Origin: Symbiodinium kawagutii
Taxonomy: Eukaryota > Sar > Dinophyceae > Suessiales > Symbiodiniaceae
Length of the DNA: 64,000 bases
Assembly (NCBI GenBank): GCA_009767595.1
Contig: VSDK01026424.1
Coordinates: 227,401 to 291,400 of the forward strand
Reading direction: 5' to 3'
The notes beneath the pieces were generated by a model, which saw only the letters and a list, made by a program, of their open reading frames with translations, ran no database searches and was not told where the DNA came from. Positions 61,754 to 64,000 of this stretch are shown in pieces. Both the position numbers and the translations under genes were made by a program. Within the stretch, counting starts at the first letter, position 1. Every line of letters begins with the position of its first letter.

Positions 61754-62261
61754 CTAAAAATGATCAGTCTCAAGATCTTGCTGGGCCACCAGCCAAGTGG
61801 AACAACCAGCTGGTTTGGGAAGAATGGCAACTGCTGAGGGGAAACGGTAGCTGGCGAAGTCGTTGTTGCTTGTGTTAAATTTGTTGATGCACACAGAAAA
61901 AATGCAGGCCCCATGAACCACCCCATCAAACCAGCGTGCAATCTTGGATTCTTCTTTGGTTTTCTCGAGCCCAATCAACATAGCCCACAGCTGTGGTGCC
62001 ATTTTGCACCCTTGTCTCAATCCTCGAAATATAGGAGACATGATACCTAGTGGAGTGATGCCACTGGCGAAGCAGGGTGGTCATAGAGGCTGAGACACCC
62101 AACGCATGGAGTTCATCAAACAAAAACTGTCTGTTGACGCGGTCAAAAGCACGATCAAGGTCCAAACATATTTGGATGAGAGATGGAAAGGGATGGAGAT
62201 CGAGATGAACTCCCAACGGCTTTTCGTGTCGGTTTTTGCGTCGTTTGCCAGCATTAATCAT
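61754..62261 (-). pseudogene. decayed LINE-type (non-LTR) reverse transcriptase
   Basis: First frame (62261-about 62045): QICLDLDRAFDRVNRQFLFD then ELHALGVSASMTTLLRQWHH, the motif-A block LDL-x-RAFDRV with its following helix. The reading then shifts to the frame from 62041: FRGLRQGCKMAPQLWAM, the RGLRQGC block of non-LTR RTs, and on to FDGVVHGACIFSVCINKFN, where F-x-DD-VHGA is expected. About ten residues are missing at the shift, and the catalytic Asp pair is not recognisable. The 5' side stops abruptly in CATCAACC simple sequence at 62261, so the copy is 5'-truncated as LINEs often are. Inactive. Confidence 0.75.
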
Positions 62262-62269
62262 TGTTGACC

Positions 62270-62610
62270 GGTATCAACCATTAAGCATCAATTCACAATC
62301 TGTTGGCCAAACACCACCATGTCAATTAACCAATGATTAGCTTACGCCAGCTGACAATTATGATTATTGGTTACTTGCAATCACTCATGGTATTAAGTAA
62401 TCTCCATTGAAACAATGAGTGAATATCAACAAGCAAAACACGCATATGACCATGGAATGCAATGAGATAGAAATTCGCTCATGATTTCACCAATTACAAT
62501 TCATAATTGACGAGGAAACGCAAACCAACCAATACTAATCAACCACTGATCAACCAATGATCTTAAGATAATAAACATCAGCCAATGAACCAACTAATAC
62601 TATTATAATT
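62270..62610. repeat. CCATTAATCAACCA simple sequence
   Basis: C-strand words between the LINE relic and the Copia LTR; no gene seen. Confidence 0.5.
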
Positions 62611-62631
62611 AAACAGGGGGACCGTTCGGGG

Positions 62632-62839
62632 TGTAACACCGCTGCGGCAGCCTGTTATTTTACTTGAGCCAAAGTATCACACGATTATGAGTTCAACCCG
62701 GACCTTGCTGGGTGATTGGAAAGGTGTGATATGTGCATGATTGGATTGGTCTACATGTATTGTACACGACGAATGCATAACTCATGGTAGTAAGGATATA
62801 CTGTACATATACCAGGGCTACGGGGTATGTAATATTTCA
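62632..62839 (-). mobile_element. predicted 3' LTR of the Copia element (208 bp)
   Basis: On the plus strand the segment runs TGTAACACC...AATATTTCA, so it has the TG...CA ends of an LTR. Its inner edge abuts a polypurine tract and the stop of the RNase H frame is 58 bp away. It contains TATATCC on the element's sense strand. The second LTR lies outside the window, so the ends are predicted and not confirmed by comparison. Confidence 0.55.
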
Positions 62840-62853
62840 ACTCCCCCCTCGCC
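62840..62853 (-). promoter_or_regulatory. polypurine tract of the Copia element
   Basis: On the sense (minus) strand GGCGAGGGGGGAGT immediately precedes the predicted LTR start, as expected for plus-strand priming. Confidence 0.6.
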
Positions 62854-62897
62854 GTTGGCATGTTCTATGTACAGCGAGTGCGAGCAAGCTCAGCACC

Positions 62898-64000
62898 TTA
62901 TCCTTTGGAGAGATCGAATGGTAAATCTGTGCGGATGCCCAGCAATTTCAAGGCTGGTCCCCATTTCTGGGGCGCAAGCGCTTTTGTAAAGATGTCAGCA
63001 GCTTGCTCATCAGTCTTACAATATTCCAGCACTACCGATTCATCGTGAAAGACTTCGCTAAGTGAGCCAAGGTTGACCTTGTGCGTCCTTTGGATATGAC
63101 GAAGCTTTGGTGAATAGCCCTTACGGACCACGATGATGGTGGCTTGGTTGTCTTCGTGGCAAATGAGTTTTACGGAGCGCTGAAGCAGCAGCTCCCAGAG
63201 CGATAAGGCAGGAAGGCCCTCTGTGAAGAGGGAGTGAGCAAGGCTCACCACTTCGCTTTCTGTTGTTGAGCGTGACGTGGAGGTTTGACGTTTGGAAACC
63301 CAGGCCAGTGGAAAGTGGGTGTTGGGTCCCTTTAAAACGAGGTATCCTCCCGAGGTGGAACGAGCAGATTCCCGATCGCCTGCGAAGTCAGCGTCTACAA
63401 ACAACTCAAGGTGTAAGTCCTCAGGCTTATCGTTCACTGTGCCAACCAAGCGGTAGTGTGGTGTGGAGTCGATGTAGGAAATTAATCGGTGAAGCTTTTT
63501 GTCTTCTGCCCTGGTCCATGCTTGGACTTTAGTGGCCAAGTCATTGATAGGCTTGACTATATCTGGACGTGACAAACGACCAAGCCATAAAGCCTTCATT
63601 AGGATCTTACAGGCATTGGGAGCAAGCTCACCCTTAACTTCCTCATCTTGTGCTGTAATCGAACCATCAGGAACGAAAGGTGTTGCAGCATGGCGAAGCT
63701 TTGCAACCTTAGCAATGTCTTTGTAAAGGTCAACAGTTTGAACAGCATAATCGTGCATATCGAGGATCATGCCTTCTTGCGCGCGGAACGCAGCGCACTG
63801 TTCAGAACCTTCACATTTGGTCAACTTAGAAATGATATGATTTCTACCAAGGATACGGTATACAGGCTCAGGTGGTTCAACATCTACACGGGATGTCAAC
63901 TGAGCCCAAAAGGCATTATGTTCCTCGGCTGGACCAGACAGAGTAAGGTCATCGACGTATGTGGATAGCAGCAACTTGGTCTTGGGGAAGTAAAAGTTCC
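62898..64000 (-). CDS. Copia-type polyprotein, 3' part: RT end and RNase H
   Basis: The frame is open to the window edge (in frame upstream of the YVDD: NFYFPKTKLLL) and stops at 62898. Counting from the TTG at 63974: YVDD at residues 6-9 is the RT catalytic box; the thumb/connection follows; the RNase H domain begins at LELFVDADFAGD with D194, then E239 in STTESEV, D275 in CHEDNQA and D327 in AADIFTKAL, so all four acidic residues are present. The block LRHIQRTHKVNL is the usual Copia post-active-site helix. No stop or frameshift is seen in about 367 codons, so this copy may be young. Gag, protease and integrase would lie beyond 64000. It makes cDNA of the element; it is not a host gene. Confidence 0.93.
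   Translation of the reverse strand, partial: NFYFPKTKLLLSTYVDDLTLSGPAEEHNAFWAQLTSRVDVEPPEPVYRILGRNHIISKLTKCEGSEQCAAFRAQEGMILDMHDYAVQTVDLYKDIAKVAKLRHAATPFVPDGSITAQDEEVKGELAPNACKILMKALWLGRLSRPDIVKPINDLATKVQAWTRAEDKKLHRLISYIDSTPHYRLVGTVNDKPEDLHLELFVDADFAGDRESARSTSGGYLVLKGPNTHFPLAWVSKRQTSTSRSTTESEVVSLAHSLFTEGLPALSLWELLLQRSVKLICHEDNQATIIVVRKGYSPKLRHIQRTHKVNLGSLSEVFHDESVVLEYCKTDEQAADIFTKALAPQKWGPALKLLGIRTDLPFDLSKG

Noticed and set aside
61237-61878. 213-codon plus-strand frame
   Set aside because: Its right part is the antisense of the LINE RT relic; no motif of its own.

Overview
This is eukaryotic nuclear DNA, most likely from a dinoflagellate (a Suessiales/Symbiodiniaceae or Polarella-type genome fits best; this is inference). 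The grounds are: a Copia-type RT/RNase H frame of dinoflagellate style at the right edge (62898-64000, minus); degenerate copies of a second RT family (52840-53500) and of a LINE-type RT (61754-62261); short GC-rich exon-like islands in very long AT-rich introns, some best read with a GC-AG intron; a possible myristoylated start MGNAAPSKCCKC (19372); and an 11-nt match to the 3' end of the dinoflagellate spliced leader inside the Copia LTR. There is no operon, no CRISPR array, no rRNA, and no tRNA that folds properly.

Coding layout. Nearly every GC-rich island between 8 kb and 60 kb reads best on the minus strand and is bounded there by AG and GT(or GC) at the edges of its open frame. About 30 islands of 40-220 bp were placed by hand. 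Runs of neighbouring islands can be joined without breaking the frame: 38362 to 26082 (eight islands), 25444 to 19734 (six), 41853 to 39770 (four) and 15876 to 10636 (two). Some acceptors were picked because they keep the phase, so the joins are hypotheses. Possible first exons, where the frame opens only at an ATG, are at 51767, 48199 and 19372, so more than one gene is probably present, all on the minus strand. I recognise no product, apart from a phosphatase-like P-loop (CKNGAH) at 39770-39790 that is broken by a frameshift. Longer frame-shifted coding relics lie at 1.1-2.15, 9.0-9.7, 27.5-28.4, 50.86-51.1 and 55.65-56.06 kb.

Non-coding layout. The introns and spacers consist largely of degenerate (C)CATCAACCATTAACC / GGTTAATGGTTGATGG simple sequence, in blocks that switch strand. 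Into this are inserted at least three families of ~100-120 bp terminal-inverted-repeat elements: A, about 20 copies; B, 7 full copies plus fragments; and C, 7 copies. Several sit side by side and share a TA dinucleotide. Two satellites have 11-bp monomers: a near-perfect 33-bp higher-order array of about 4.0 kb (10775-14806) and an 11-bp array of 0.83 kb (22948-23782). A 55-bp unit is triplicated at 29.8 kb.

The right end (56-64 kb) is retroelement and repeat territory: clusters of two related ~18-bp motifs at 56.25 kb, G-run duplications at 56.55 kb, a 0.65-kb TTCC/GAAC-rich degenerate array at 57.7 kb, a dead LINE, and the 3' part of a Copia element with a predicted 208-bp LTR. Two runs of N (19230-19283 and 52955-52983) both fall inside GC-rich islands.
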